A stretch of 64,000 nucleotides of DNA, taken from Streptomyces varsoviensis (lineage in GTDB: Bacteria > Actinomycetota > Actinomycetes > Streptomycetales > Streptomycetaceae). The notes beneath the pieces are model-generated. The model saw nothing but the letters and a program-made list of their open reading frames with translations. It was not told the DNA's origin and searched no databases. Of the stretch, positions 8,453 to 16,588 are shown in pieces (within the stretch, counting starts at the first letter, position 1; every line of letters begins with the position of its first letter). The translations under genes were made by a program, and so were the position numbers. The DNA lies in assembly GCF_000718635.1 (NCBI RefSeq), contig NZ_JOBF01000009.1:62001-126000 (forward strand), in the 5' to 3' direction.

Positions 8453-9391
8453 TCAGGCGTGGAGGGCGTCGCGCAGGGCCCGCACCTGGTCGGCGAGGCT
8501 GCGCTCGCTGACCTTGGCCTGCGGGAACAGCAGGTCGTAGCCGTGTACGGCGCCGGGGACCTGGACCAGTTCAGTGGTGACGCCGGCGGCGCTCAGGCGC
8601 TCGGCGTAGGCGCGGCCCTCGTCGCGCAGCGGGTCGACCTCCGCCACGGCGACGTAGGCCGGGGGCAGTCCGGCGAAGTCGTCGGCGTGCAGCGGGGAGG
8701 CGTACGGGGTGGAGGGGGTCTCGGGCGCGTAGTACGTCCAGCCGATCTCCATCGCGGCCCGGTTGAGGACCGGGGTGGCGGTGAACTCCCGCGCGGAGTC
8801 GCTGGCCAGGTTGGCGTCCAGGCCCGGGTAGGTCAGCGCCTGGAAGACCACCTTCGGGCCGGCCAGATCGCGGGCGCGCAGCGCGGTGGTGGCCGCGATG
8901 TTCCCGCCCGCGCTGCCGCCCGCGACGGCGATGCGCTCGGGGTCGCCGCCGATCTCGGCCGCGTGCTCGGCGACCCAGACCAGGGCCGCGTACGCGTCGT
9001 CGGCCGCGGCGGGGAAGGGGTGCTCGGGGGCCATGCGGTAGTCGACGGAGACCACGACGGCCTCGGCCTCGGCCGCGTACCGCAGCGAACGGCCCTCCTC
9101 GGCCTCGGGGGAGCCGTACGTGAACGCGCCGCCGTGCGTGTAGAGGATCACCGGCAGGGTCGCCTCCGTGACCGGCCGGTAGACCCGCAGCCGCAGCTTC
9201 CCGCCGGGACCCGGGATGAACAGGTCCTCGACCTTCACACGATCATCGGCTGGCGTCGCGGGCAGCTCCCGCAGCGCCGCGTACCGCTGCGGGTCGGCGA
9301 TGACCTCGTCCAGGCCGTAGACGGGGAAGACGCCGGTGTCGGCGGTGGCGAGGAGGGTCTGGATCTCGGCGTCGACGGGGGGAACGGACAT
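8453..9391 (-). CDS. Alpha/beta hydrolase, HSL-type esterase
   Basis: A 312-residue enzyme read from the ATG at 9391; the frame is open upstream but has no coding character there. The hormone-sensitive-lipase oxyanion motif appears as YTHGGAFTYGSPEAEEGRS (HGG). The nucleophile elbow is IAVAGGSAGGNIAATTALRA (G-x-S-A-G-G). The acid is in VAEVDPLRDEGRAYAERL and the catalytic His in QVPGAVHGYDLLFPQA. These are the family IV carboxylesterase hallmarks at normal length. It is probably a cytoplasmic short-chain ester hydrolase. It is flanked on both sides by large non-coding repeat fields. Confidence 0.9.
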   Translation of the reverse strand: MSVPPVDAEIQTLLATADTGVFPVYGLDEVIADPQRYAALRELPATPADDRVKVEDLFIPGPGGKLRLRVYRPVTEATLPVILYTHGGAFTYGSPEAEEGRSLRYAAEAEAVVVSVDYRMAPEHPFPAAADDAYAALVWVAEHAAEIGGDPERIAVAGGSAGGNIAATTALRARDLAGPKVVFQALTYPGLDANLASDSAREFTATPVLNRAAMEIGWTYYAPETPSTPYASPLHADDFAGLPPAYVAVAEVDPLRDEGRAYAERLSAAGVTTELVQVPGAVHGYDLLFPQAKVSERSLADQVRALRDALHA

Positions 9392-9639
9392 GGCTGATTT
9401 GCCACCTTTCGGGGGGAGTTCCGGTGAAGTGACTCCAGTTTCTCCCCGCCGCGACAGACGCAGAAGTGGCCCAAGGGCCATGATGTACAACTTTCGGGCC
9501 AGGGGGCGCCGGGCCCGCGGCCGGGCGGTGTCGTCGGGGTGCGCGCGGGGCGGTGCGGCCGCGCCGCGTGGCTTGTGCCGCGTCGCCGCGCTTCCTCGCA
9601 TGGCGGCTTCCGCCCTCGGGCGGGGCTGAGGCTGGAGGT

Positions 9640-11380
9640 TCCGGCCCCGACTTGGGGCCGCTGCCACCAGGCTGGGCCTTGCCCTTCCCCCGGAATCTCG
9701 ACCGCCTCCGCTGGCCCCACGGCCCGTCGGTGCGCCCAGCCCCTCGGCCTGGGGCTTCCTCCCGGCCGGGGCCCGGCGCCTTGGTGCGGGGCTTCATCTC
9801 GGCCGGGTCCTTGGTGCCCCGGTCGGGGCCCAGCCCTTTGGCGCGGAGCTTCACCTACCGCCGGGCCTCGGCACCTGCTTCGGGCTCGCGGCCCCTCTGT
9901 CCGGGCTCGGCTACTCGGCCGGTATCGGCTATTGGGCGCCCTGGCCGCTCCTTCGCCCCCTTGCCCGGAGCCTTGACTCCCGGCTCGGGCTCTTGGCTCT
10001 TGCCCTGGGATCCAAAGCTCGGCTTCTCGGCCGGCCGTCGGCCTCCCTCGGTCGGGGTTCCGGTGCCTTGGTCTGGTGCTTCCCCCGTCTGGACCCTCGG
10101 CGCCCCGGCCGGGGCCCGGCGCCTTGGTGCGGGGCTTCACCTCGGCCGGGTCCTGGGCGCCCCGGTCGGAGCCCAGCCCCTTGGCGTGGGGCTCCCCCGG
10201 GGCCGGACCGGCGCCCCGGCCGGGGCCCGCTCCCTGGGCGCGGGACTTCATCTACCGCTGGGCCTCGGTGCCTGCTTCGGGTTTGCGCCCGCTCGGCCCG
10301 GGCGTTGGGCTGCTCGGTCGGTATTCGGCTATTGGGTGCCCTGGCCGCTCCTTCGTCCCCTTGCCTGGAGCCTTGACTCCCGGCTCGGGCTCTTGGCTCT
10401 TGCCCTGGGATCCAAAGTTCGGCTTCTCGGCCGGCCGCCGGCCTCCCTCGGCCGGGGCTCTGGTGCCTTGGTCTGGTGCTTCCCCCGGGGGCCGGACCTC
10501 GGCGCCCCGGCCGGGGCCCGGTCCCTGGGTGCGGGGCTTCACCTACCGCTGGGCCTCGGCGCCTGCTTTGGGCTCGCGGCCCCTCTGTCCGGGCTCGGCT
10601 ACTCGGTCGGTGTCGGCTATTGGGTGCCCTGGCCGGTTCTTCGTCTGCTGGTCCGGAGCTTTGGCTCCCGGCTCGGGCTCTTGGCCCTTTCCCTGGGGGC
10701 CGAAGTTCGGCTTCTCGGCCGGCTGTCGGTCCCTGGCCGGGGACCGGCGCCTTGGTGTGGTGGCGCTTCACCTCTGCCGGGTCCTTGGTGCTCCGGTCGG
10801 AGCCCACCCCCTTGGCGCGGGGCTCCCCCGGGGGGCGGGCCTCGGTTCCCCGGCCGGGGTCGGGCGCCTTGGTGTGGTGGCGCTTCACCTCCCGCTGGGC
10901 CTCGGCGCTTGCTTCGGGGTCGCGGTCCTTCGGCCGTCCGGCGGGCGCTCTCCCCGGCCGGGGCCCGGCACCACCTTGCTCTGGTGCTTCCCCTGGCTGG
11001 GGCCTCGGTGCCCCGCTTCGGGTGCACGACCCCTCGGCCGCCCGGTCGGCCTCATCCCCGGCTCGGAGTCTCAGCTCTCGACTCGGCTCTACGGCCCCCG
11101 GTGCGAGTTCTCAACTCTTCCGTGGACGGGGGCATGGGCCTCTTGCCCTGCGGTCCCAAGCTCAACTCCTCGGTCGGCCCTCCCCGGTCCCCGCCGGGGG
11201 CTCGGCGCCTTGGTCCGGCGCTTTCGCCGGGTCGGACCTCGGGGCCCCGCTTCGGGTTCGCCGTCCCTCGGCCGCCGCCCGACCGGTGCTCGGCCGCCCG
11301 GCCGCCCCCCCCGGCTGGGCCTCGGCGCCTCGCTTCGGGTTCGCGGTCCCTCGGGCGCCAGGCCGGCACTGCTGGCGGAA
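9640..11380. repeat. 1.7-kb degenerate long-repeat field
   Basis: The region consists of imperfect copies of a several-hundred-base unit. One segment ('ctcgggctcttggctcttgc', then 'cctgggatccaaag' and 'cggcttctcggccggc') occurs near 9980-10040, again at 10380-10440 (400 bases on) and in shortened form near 10675-10730. Another ('gtccgggctcggctactcgg', then 'tcggctattggg') occurs near 9898 and 10598. Inside are shorter Gly/Pro-coding subrepeats around 'ggccggggcccggcgccttgg'. Stops are rare in every frame, so ORFs of 300-600 codons arise on both strands. None has a recognisable domain, and frame changes between copies argue against translation. I annotate it as a repeat, not a gene. Confidence 0.7.
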
Positions 11381-11575
11381 GGCAATATTCAGGAGTGCCG
11401 AATGCCTTGGAGATTCGTCACGGCCTGTGATGGACCCCAAGAGCCTGTTTTTGCTCCCTGGCTGATGACGCGGCGACGTTCAGCGCGCGGCGGACGTTCG
11501 CGCAGGCTCCGGCGGCCTTGGAGAGTGTCCCTGTCGCGGTTCGTTCGCGATGACAGTGGTTGCGGGTTCGGTGTG

Positions 11576-12166
11576 TCAGCTTTCAGGTCGTACCTGTGCC
11601 GGTGGGGCGTTCGCGGAGAGCGCGCGCAGATCGTCGAAGGCTTGGAGGAGATGCGCGTCCAAGCTCTGTGAGGGGTCGTCGATCCAGGCTTGGGCCGCGT
11701 GGTGAAAGGCGGCCCAACCGGTTTGAGCAGCCAGGCCGGCCAGTCGGTCGGGCACGTCGCGCCGGCGTAGTGCCTCCGCGACGGCTTCGGTGAGGAACGC
11801 GGCTTTGGCCAGGTCGCGTTCTCGGAGTGCGGGCGTCTTGCCGATGAGTTCCAGTCGCGGTTCGGAGAAGGGCCGGTTCTCCTCAAGCACTCGTCCGGCC
11901 TTGCGGAAGGCGTGCAGCAGTACGTCGAGGGGTTGCAGACCATCGGGTGCGTCGGCGACCTCTTGCATCAGGGCGGCGCGCAGGTCGGCTTCGCCACCGA
12001 AGAGCACCTCCCGCTTGTCGGGGAAGTGCCGGAAGAACGTGCGCTCGTTGACGCCGGCCCGAGCCGCGATCTCGGCAGTGGTGGTCTGGTCGAACCCGCG
12101 CTCCCGGTACAGCTCCAACGCCGCCTGCTGCAAGCGGCGACGCGCTTCTGCTCCGCTTCTCGGCAT
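11576..12166 (-). CDS. TetR/AcrR-family regulator
   Basis: About 196 residues from the ATG at 12166; an in-frame ATG at 12184 is also possible. The HTH is unmistakable: ARRRLQQAALELYRERGFDQ, then TTAEIAARAGVNERTFFRHF and PDKREVLF. The C-terminal half contains LGAQTGWAAFHHAAQAW-like helices (actual LAAQTGWAAFHHAAQAWIDD). This group often controls a divergent oxidoreductase. The gap between it and the decayed enoyl-CoA hydratase gene holds three copies of a CAGTGACTGGC element. It is therefore probably self-regulated and once controlled the divergent gene. Confidence 0.88.
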   Translation of the reverse strand: MPRSGAEARRRLQQAALELYRERGFDQTTTAEIAARAGVNERTFFRHFPDKREVLFGGEADLRAALMQEVADAPDGLQPLDVLLHAFRKAGRVLEENRPFSEPRLELIGKTPALRERDLAKAAFLTEAVAEALRRRDVPDRLAGLAAQTGWAAFHHAAQAWIDDPSQSLDAHLLQAFDDLRALSANAPPAQVRPES

Positions 12167-12188
12167 TCCTGAAGGATACCGCATCTGT

Positions 12189-12257
12189 CAGTGACTGGCA
12201 TCACTTGACGCCAGTCACTGGCGCTACTTAGTGTCAGTGACTGGCGCTAAGTAGCGC
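12189..12257. promoter_or_regulatory. Nested inverted repeats, TetR operator array
   Basis: CAGTGACTGGC occurs at 12189-12199. CGCCAGTCACTG at 12209-12220 is the exact reverse complement of CAGTGACTGGCG at 12235-12246. Interleaved with these, GCGCTACTTAG at 12221-12231 pairs with CTAAGTAGCGC at 12247-12257. The overlap of two dyads immediately upstream of tetR is typical of a strong operator/promoter region. 'ACTTAGTGTCAGTGACTGGC' also offers promoter-like elements. Confidence 0.6.
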
Positions 12258-12337
12258 CAGAAGCTGGCGCAACGGGAAGGTTTTGTCGTTGGTGTCAGCT
12301 ACCTCGACCAGCAGCCAATGACGACGAGAGGCAACCC

Positions 12338-12858
12338 ATGGCCGACGACGATGTGCGTCCGGTGCTCGCCTGGGCCAAGTGCCAGGCACTCACGCCGGAG
12401 CGGCGCGACGACGGCATCCCGCTCATCGCGATCGCCGCGCCCGAGGGCGCCCCGCTCCAAGCCTCCGCCGACGCCACACCGAGATCAGTCGGATCCGGCG
12501 CGACTTCGGAGATGACCCCGACCTGCGCGTCGCGGTTATCGCCGGCACGGGAGAACGGTTCTGGACGGTCGAAGGCGGCGACGCGCTAGACATCGCGTTC
12601 GACATCGCGTTCGACATCGCGCTCGGCACCGCGCTCGACATCGCGTTCGACATCGCGCACCGCGTGGCAGTCGGGCTCCAGCGCGCCCTCCGCTGGATCA
12701 AGCGTTCACTCAACCACTGGCTGCGGACCGCGACGCCCGCGTTCGAGGCGTCGATCGCCTTCGAGGCGATGAGCTTCCTCGGCCCGGACGCCGCCGAGGC
12801 GATCACCGCAGCTATCGAGCACCGGTCACCGGACTTCGCTGGATCGCTGTCCTGGTAG
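12338..12858 (+). pseudogene. Enoyl-CoA hydratase remnant with internal repeat
   Basis: The first frame (from ATG 12338) reads MADDDVRPVLAWAKCQALTP and IPLIAIAAPEGAP. A frameshift near 12470 leads to EISRIRRDFGDDPDLRVAVI and AGTGERFWTVEGGD, the beta-strand/loop before the oxyanion hole of crotonases. The central 130 or so residues are absent. In their place is a run of Asp-Ile-Ala-Phe repeats (12588-12660). The frame then resumes at the typical C-terminal helices IKRSLNHWLRTATPAFEASI and AFEAMSFLGPDAAEAI. The gene therefore lost its core and a 12-bp repeat filled the gap. It sits divergent to tetR, which presumably once regulated it. Confidence 0.65.
12588..12660 (+). repeat. 12-bp tandem repeat gacatcgcgttc
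   Basis: Five to six near-identical copies of gacatcgcgttc / gacatcgcgctc in tandem, coding Asp-Ile-Ala-Phe, lie exactly where the catalytic core of the enoyl-CoA hydratase remnant is missing. Confidence 0.8.
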
Positions 12859-12957
12859 CGGAGGCGCGGCCCCATCGAATCCACAACGCACGCCACCCCC
12901 GCCGCCGTCCTCGTCCTTGAAGCGGCCGGTGTACGTCACGTACAGAAAGTCCCTTTC

Positions 12958-13869
12958 ATGCATATTTTTGTCACTGGTGGTTCCGGCCAGACCGGCCCCG
13001 CCGTGGTCACCGAACTCATCACGGCAGGCCACACCGTCACCGGTCTGGCACGCTCGGACGCCTCCGCCGCCCGGCTGAAGTCACTGGGAGCCACACCCCA
13101 CCGCGGCTCCCTGGACGACCTCGACAGTCTGCGCACCGGTGCCGAAGCCGCCGACGCGGTTCTGCACATGGCCTACGGCGGCGACTTCTCCGACCCCGAC
13201 GACATGATGAGGCGCGACACCAACGCCATCGAGGCCCTCGGCCGACCGTTGGAACACTCGGGCAAGCCGCTGGTCATCACCTCGGGCACCCTGGTCATGC
13301 CCGCCGGCCGGGAAACCACCGAGCACGACGAGCCCGACCCGGCCGGGCTCGCCGCCTACCGCATCGCGGGCGAACGGATCTGTCTGGACTTCGCCGACCG
13401 GGGAGTACGCGCGAGCGTGGTCCGCCTCGCTCCTACCGTCCACGGCCCCCAGGACCACGGCTTCATGCCCATGCTCATCGCCACCGCGCGAAAGACCGGC
13501 GTCTCGGCCTACGTCGGCGACGGCGGCAACCGTTGGCCCGCGGTCCACCGGCTCGACGCGGCAGCCCTGTTCCGCCTGGCCCTGGAGAAGGCCCCTGCGG
13601 GCAGCGTGCTCCATGGTGTAGCCGAAAGCGGCGTCACTATGAAGAGCATCGCGGAGACGATCGGTCGAGGCCTCGATCTCCCCACGGCCTCGCTGACTCC
13701 CGACCAGGCCGCCAGCCACTACGTCAGCCCCTTCATGGCCATCGCCTACGCCTACGACGCACCCGTCACCAGCACTCACACACAACAACTGCTTGGCTGG
13801 TCGCCCACCCACCAGACACTGCTCGACGACCTGGAGCACGGCGACTACCTGGCCACGCCGGCCTCCTGA
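12958..13869 (+). CDS. SDR-family NAD(P)-dependent oxidoreductase/epimerase
   Basis: A 303-residue extended SDR. The Rossmann motif is MHIFVTGGSGQTGPAVVTEL (G-x-x-G-x-x-G). The Asp of strand 3 is in PHRGSLDDLDSLRTG, and the VLHMAYGGD loop follows strand 4. The catalytic Y-x-x-x-K position reads PAGLAAYRIAGERICL (Tyr with Ile-Ala-Gly-Glu), so the usual Lys is replaced. This is common in the 'NAD-dependent epimerase/dehydratase, YesF-like' group and suggests atypical or reduced catalysis. The substrate pocket includes YVGDGGNRWPAVHRLDAA, a conserved sequence of that group. It stands alone downstream of the decayed hydratase gene. Confidence 0.87.
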   Translation: MHIFVTGGSGQTGPAVVTELITAGHTVTGLARSDASAARLKSLGATPHRGSLDDLDSLRTGAEAADAVLHMAYGGDFSDPDDMMRRDTNAIEALGRPLEHSGKPLVITSGTLVMPAGRETTEHDEPDPAGLAAYRIAGERICLDFADRGVRASVVRLAPTVHGPQDHGFMPMLIATARKTGVSAYVGDGGNRWPAVHRLDAAALFRLALEKAPAGSVLHGVAESGVTMKSIAETIGRGLDLPTASLTPDQAASHYVSPFMAIAYAYDAPVTSTHTQQLLGWSPTHQTLLDDLEHGDYLATPAS

Positions 13870-13984
13870 CCACCCTCACCGCTGGTGGACCGCCCGACCG
13901 CGAGCCCCGCCCACCGGCCCGCTCGGACTCCGCCGCCAGACGCTCCTCCACTCGGCCTCCAACTCGGCCTCCAACTCGGCCTCA

Positions 13985-14125
13985 ACTCGGCCTCCAGCGC
14001 AGCCTGCATCAGATGCTGCGTGATCGCGGGCAGCGGCCCGCCCTCACCCACCAGCTTCAGCCCGCCGGCGCGGACCTGGTCCTGCGCCAGCACCGTCAGC
14101 GCGTCCAGCAGAGCCAGCTCAGCCC
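13985..14125 (-). pseudogene. IS256-family transposase N-terminal fragment
   Basis: The reverse strand reads ALLDALTVLAQDQVRAGGLK and then LVGEGGPLPAITQHLMQAAL, followed by EAEL. This matches the invariant beginning of IS256-type transposases, usually '...ADGLxLxGEGGLLxxLTKxxLEsALEGE'. Translation then runs into a repeat of 'ctccaactcggc' (13957-14000), and nothing of the DDE domain follows. It is a scrap of an insertion sequence abutting the decayed integrase-like gene. Confidence 0.6.
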
Positions 14126-14148
14126 GTCCACGGTCTCCGGCATCCTCT

Positions 14149-15652
14149 TCACATCTGCACCGTCCGCAGCCGTCCCACCGGACGCAGGCGACACGCCGCC
14201 CACCGTCTCGAATCGGTCGATGGTCCTGGTCGCTGAGGCGATGGCCACGTCTCCGGGATGAGATGGCTGGTGGCGGCCCAGAGCAGGAACGAGCGAGCGT
14301 GGTTCTGGCAGCTCGTGTTGGCGATCAGCCACCGGTCGACGAGAGTCTGAGTGTCGTTGTCCAGAGCGCGGCTGCGGCGGCGGATGTAGTCGAGCAACGG
14401 CTGTGCCCGCAGGTGGTGGACGGACGCTGTGTGCCGCAGAGCGGCCAGGGCCTCGTGTGAGCATTCCAGGTCACCGCTGGGCATCGCGCGGATCAGCTGA
14501 CCGCCGGGCCGTCGCAGGTCGAGGACCCGGGAGTACGGCTGCTCGTACTGCTCCAGGACCTCGGCCAGCGGAGCGAGCTGGGCGGATCGACGGCCGTCCG
14601 GGCCGGCGAGAGTCCCCGCGAGTTCCTGCATGGCCCGGCAGTGAGGGCGCTGACCGTGCGGCAGTCTTCCCATCGCGCTGCAGGTGGGGCATCGGTAGGC
14701 GAAGTTGGCTCCTGCGCACTCGGGGCAGAGCGGGCCTGCTTCCTCCTGGCGGAAGACGGCTGCCGGGTGGCCGCATCGGTGGCAGGCCGCGTGGGTGAAG
14801 GGGACCGCGTCGACGCAGGGCAGGCGGACCAGGCCCTCCGGCCACCGGCGCTCGGCCCTGGCGAGCGTCGCGCCCCGCAGCGGCTGCGGGGAACACTCGC
14901 GATGCTGTAGCGCGAGACGCGGCGCGGTGTGCCGTCCCGGCTCGGCATTGGCATGGACGGGTTCTGTCGGCAGTCGCCGCAGGTGGGGCCGGGACGAGCG
15001 TGTTGCCGGCAGGCCGAGCACCAGGCCCGCGGGCATCAGGATGGCGGTGACCACCTTCGTGATGCCGCAGCCGCAGCACGGTTGCGCCTCGTCACGGCGG
15101 CGGCAGTCATCGCACCAGGGCTGGCCCGGGTCATCGCGGAAGGCGACCGGCATGCTCCGGAGACAGATGTGACACGGTTCGCGAGTCCGCATCTGTTGAG
15201 TGCAGGCCTGGCAGATTCCGGTGCTCAGGACGCCGATCTCGCGTCGCTGGCCGCAGCGCGGGCAGAGCACTACCGGTGCCCGTCGGTTGTTGCACTTCCC
15301 GCAGAGCGGTCCGTCTTCCGCGATCCGGTCGGCGGCCCGCATCTCGCCGCAGCCGACGCACTTGTGCCGGGGCCGGAGGCTGCGAGTCCTCCGCTGGCAG
15401 CAGGCGTTGCAGACCGGACTCCCGTCCTCCTCCCGGGCACTGATCTTGCGGGTGATGCCGCAGAGGGAACACGGCTCGGCGCGTGCCTTCTTGCGGCAGT
15501 TTTCGCACCAGGCGCTCTCGTCGGTGTGAGCCGAGGCCACGGTCACGCGGCCGCAGACCCAGCACGTCTGGGCCCCCGAGGGGAGCGGTGCGCAGCGGGA
15601 GGTGATCGGCTTCGTTCCTGGTCGCCGCGTCGGCGGCGGGTCGGGCGGCGGT
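14149..15652 (-). pseudogene. Zinc-ribbon integrase-like protein, decayed
   Basis: The frame contains at least ten C-x-x-C knuckles: CENC, CSLCG, CVGCGE, CGKC, CPRCGQ, CQAC, CHIC, CDDC, CHRCG, CPEC and CPTC. These are typical of a large actinomycete zinc-ribbon protein with a C-terminal tyrosine-recombinase-like domain. Three defects are visible. Another knuckle (CWVCG) precedes the first GTG, and no start codon exists between it and the upstream stop. A compensated frameshift between about 15,060 and 14,870 displaces two further knuckles (CSAC, CGDC) into the next frame. The C-terminus stops after HARSFLLWAATSHLIPETW, just where the recombinase core should begin. An IS256 fragment follows. 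Confidence 0.6.
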
Positions 15653-15675
15653 ACGGGTGGGGTGGGGCGGCGGGG

Positions 15676-16404
15676 TCAGAGGCCCGTTTTGCCGGTGGAC
15701 CAGTAGGGCTTGGTGGTGATGGCTCGGCGGGAGAGGGCTTGGCTGTCGGTGAGGGCGCGGCGTTGGCGCTGGATGGACTGGGCGTGGCCCAGCAGTAGGG
15801 CGCCGTCGAGCCCCGAGCCCTTGAACTCGCCCTCGCGCAACGCTCGTTCGAGCCAGGACTGGAGCGCGACTCCCGGGGCCTCCCCGGCGGGCAGGAAGCG
15901 GTACTCGGGCCAGCGCTCGGCGAGTGGCGCGACTGCCGGCGCCGGCACCTCGACGGCGACGGCGACGGTGACGGCGCCGACGGAAGCGGCGCCGCGCTGG
16001 GCGTAGGCGTCGAGGGTGCCGAGGGAGCAGCCGTCCCCGAGGTAGAGGCGGCGGGTCCCGTGTTCGCGGAGCGGCCAGTACCGTGCGGCCAGCGCCGTTA
16101 TCCGGTCGCCGACGCGCAGGCTCCGCAGCCAGGCGGTCCCGGGCCCGGCGGCCTCGGTGGCGGCGAGGATGCTGATGTGCTCGCTCTCCGGGCCGCCCAC
16201 CGTCCGCACCGTGTAGCGGCGCGTGAGGGAGGGGGTGATGCGGAACTGGACCTCGTGGCCGCGCTGCCAGCCCCCGGAGGGGGCCTCGGCGCGCAGCTCC
16301 AACTCCAGGAAGCCGGGGGCGGGTTCGCGTACGTCGAGTACGTCGGTCCGACGCCCCAGGAGGGAGGTGGCGAGGTCGCCCACGAAGGCGGGTGCTTGAG
16401 GCAC
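15676..16404 (-). CDS. Siderophore-interacting protein (FAD/NAD(P)H reductase)
   Basis: A 242-residue protein from the GTG at 16404, seven bases after GAGAGG; a GTG at 16422 is also in frame. The FAD-binding beta-barrel contains FRITPSLTRRYTVRTVGGPE (the R-x-Y-T-V/S motif of the ferredoxin-reductase superfamily). GPGTAWLRSLRVGDRI is the SIP-family loop. The C-terminal NAD(P)-like domain reads RRLYLGDGCSLGTLDAYAQR and ends with the family's KPYWSTGKTGL (Y-W-x-x-G). Such enzymes release iron by reducing ferric siderophores in the cytoplasm. No canonical iron box is seen; a strong inverted repeat lies upstream at 16482-16523. Confidence 0.88.
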   Translation of the reverse strand: MPQAPAFVGDLATSLLGRRTDVLDVREPAPGFLELELRAEAPSGGWQRGHEVQFRITPSLTRRYTVRTVGGPESEHISILAATEAAGPGTAWLRSLRVGDRITALAARYWPLREHGTRRLYLGDGCSLGTLDAYAQRGAASVGAVTVAVAVEVPAPAVAPLAERWPEYRFLPAGEAPGVALQSWLERALREGEFKGSGLDGALLLGHAQSIQRQRRALTDSQALSRRAITTKPYWSTGKTGL

Positions 16405-16481
16405 GGCGGTTCCTCTCCTCACGACGGGGGCGGTGGCGCGGGCGCTCTGTCCGGGACCGCTCCCGCGATCACGAAGTAGAA

Positions 16482-16523
16482 ACTACACCGTGCAGTACAG
16501 GTTGGGAAACTGCTCGGTGTAGT
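16482..16523. promoter_or_regulatory. Long inverted repeat upstream of SIP gene
   Basis: ACTACACCG-T-GCAGT (16482-16496) and ACTGC-T-CGGTGTAGT (16509-16523) are inverted copies of one 15-base word around a 12-base loop. The pair could be two operator half-sites for the SIP promoter or a transcriptional hairpin after the GT87 gene. Position favours regulation of the SIP gene. Confidence 0.5.
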
Positions 16524-16588
16524 GTGACGACGGTGCCGATGCCGACGCCCGCCGGGCAGGATGACGCCTGGAAGGCGGGCGAGCCCGC

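Noticed and set aside
9929..11671. Open frames of 300-625 codons on both strands in the repeat field
   Set aside because: Low-complexity Gly/Pro/Arg translations, no domain, no start context, and phase changes between repeat copies.
12958..13869. Complete classical SDR with Y-x-x-x-K
   Set aside because: The expected lysine is not at the right spacing after the tyrosine (YRIAGE), so I describe it as atypical rather than classical.
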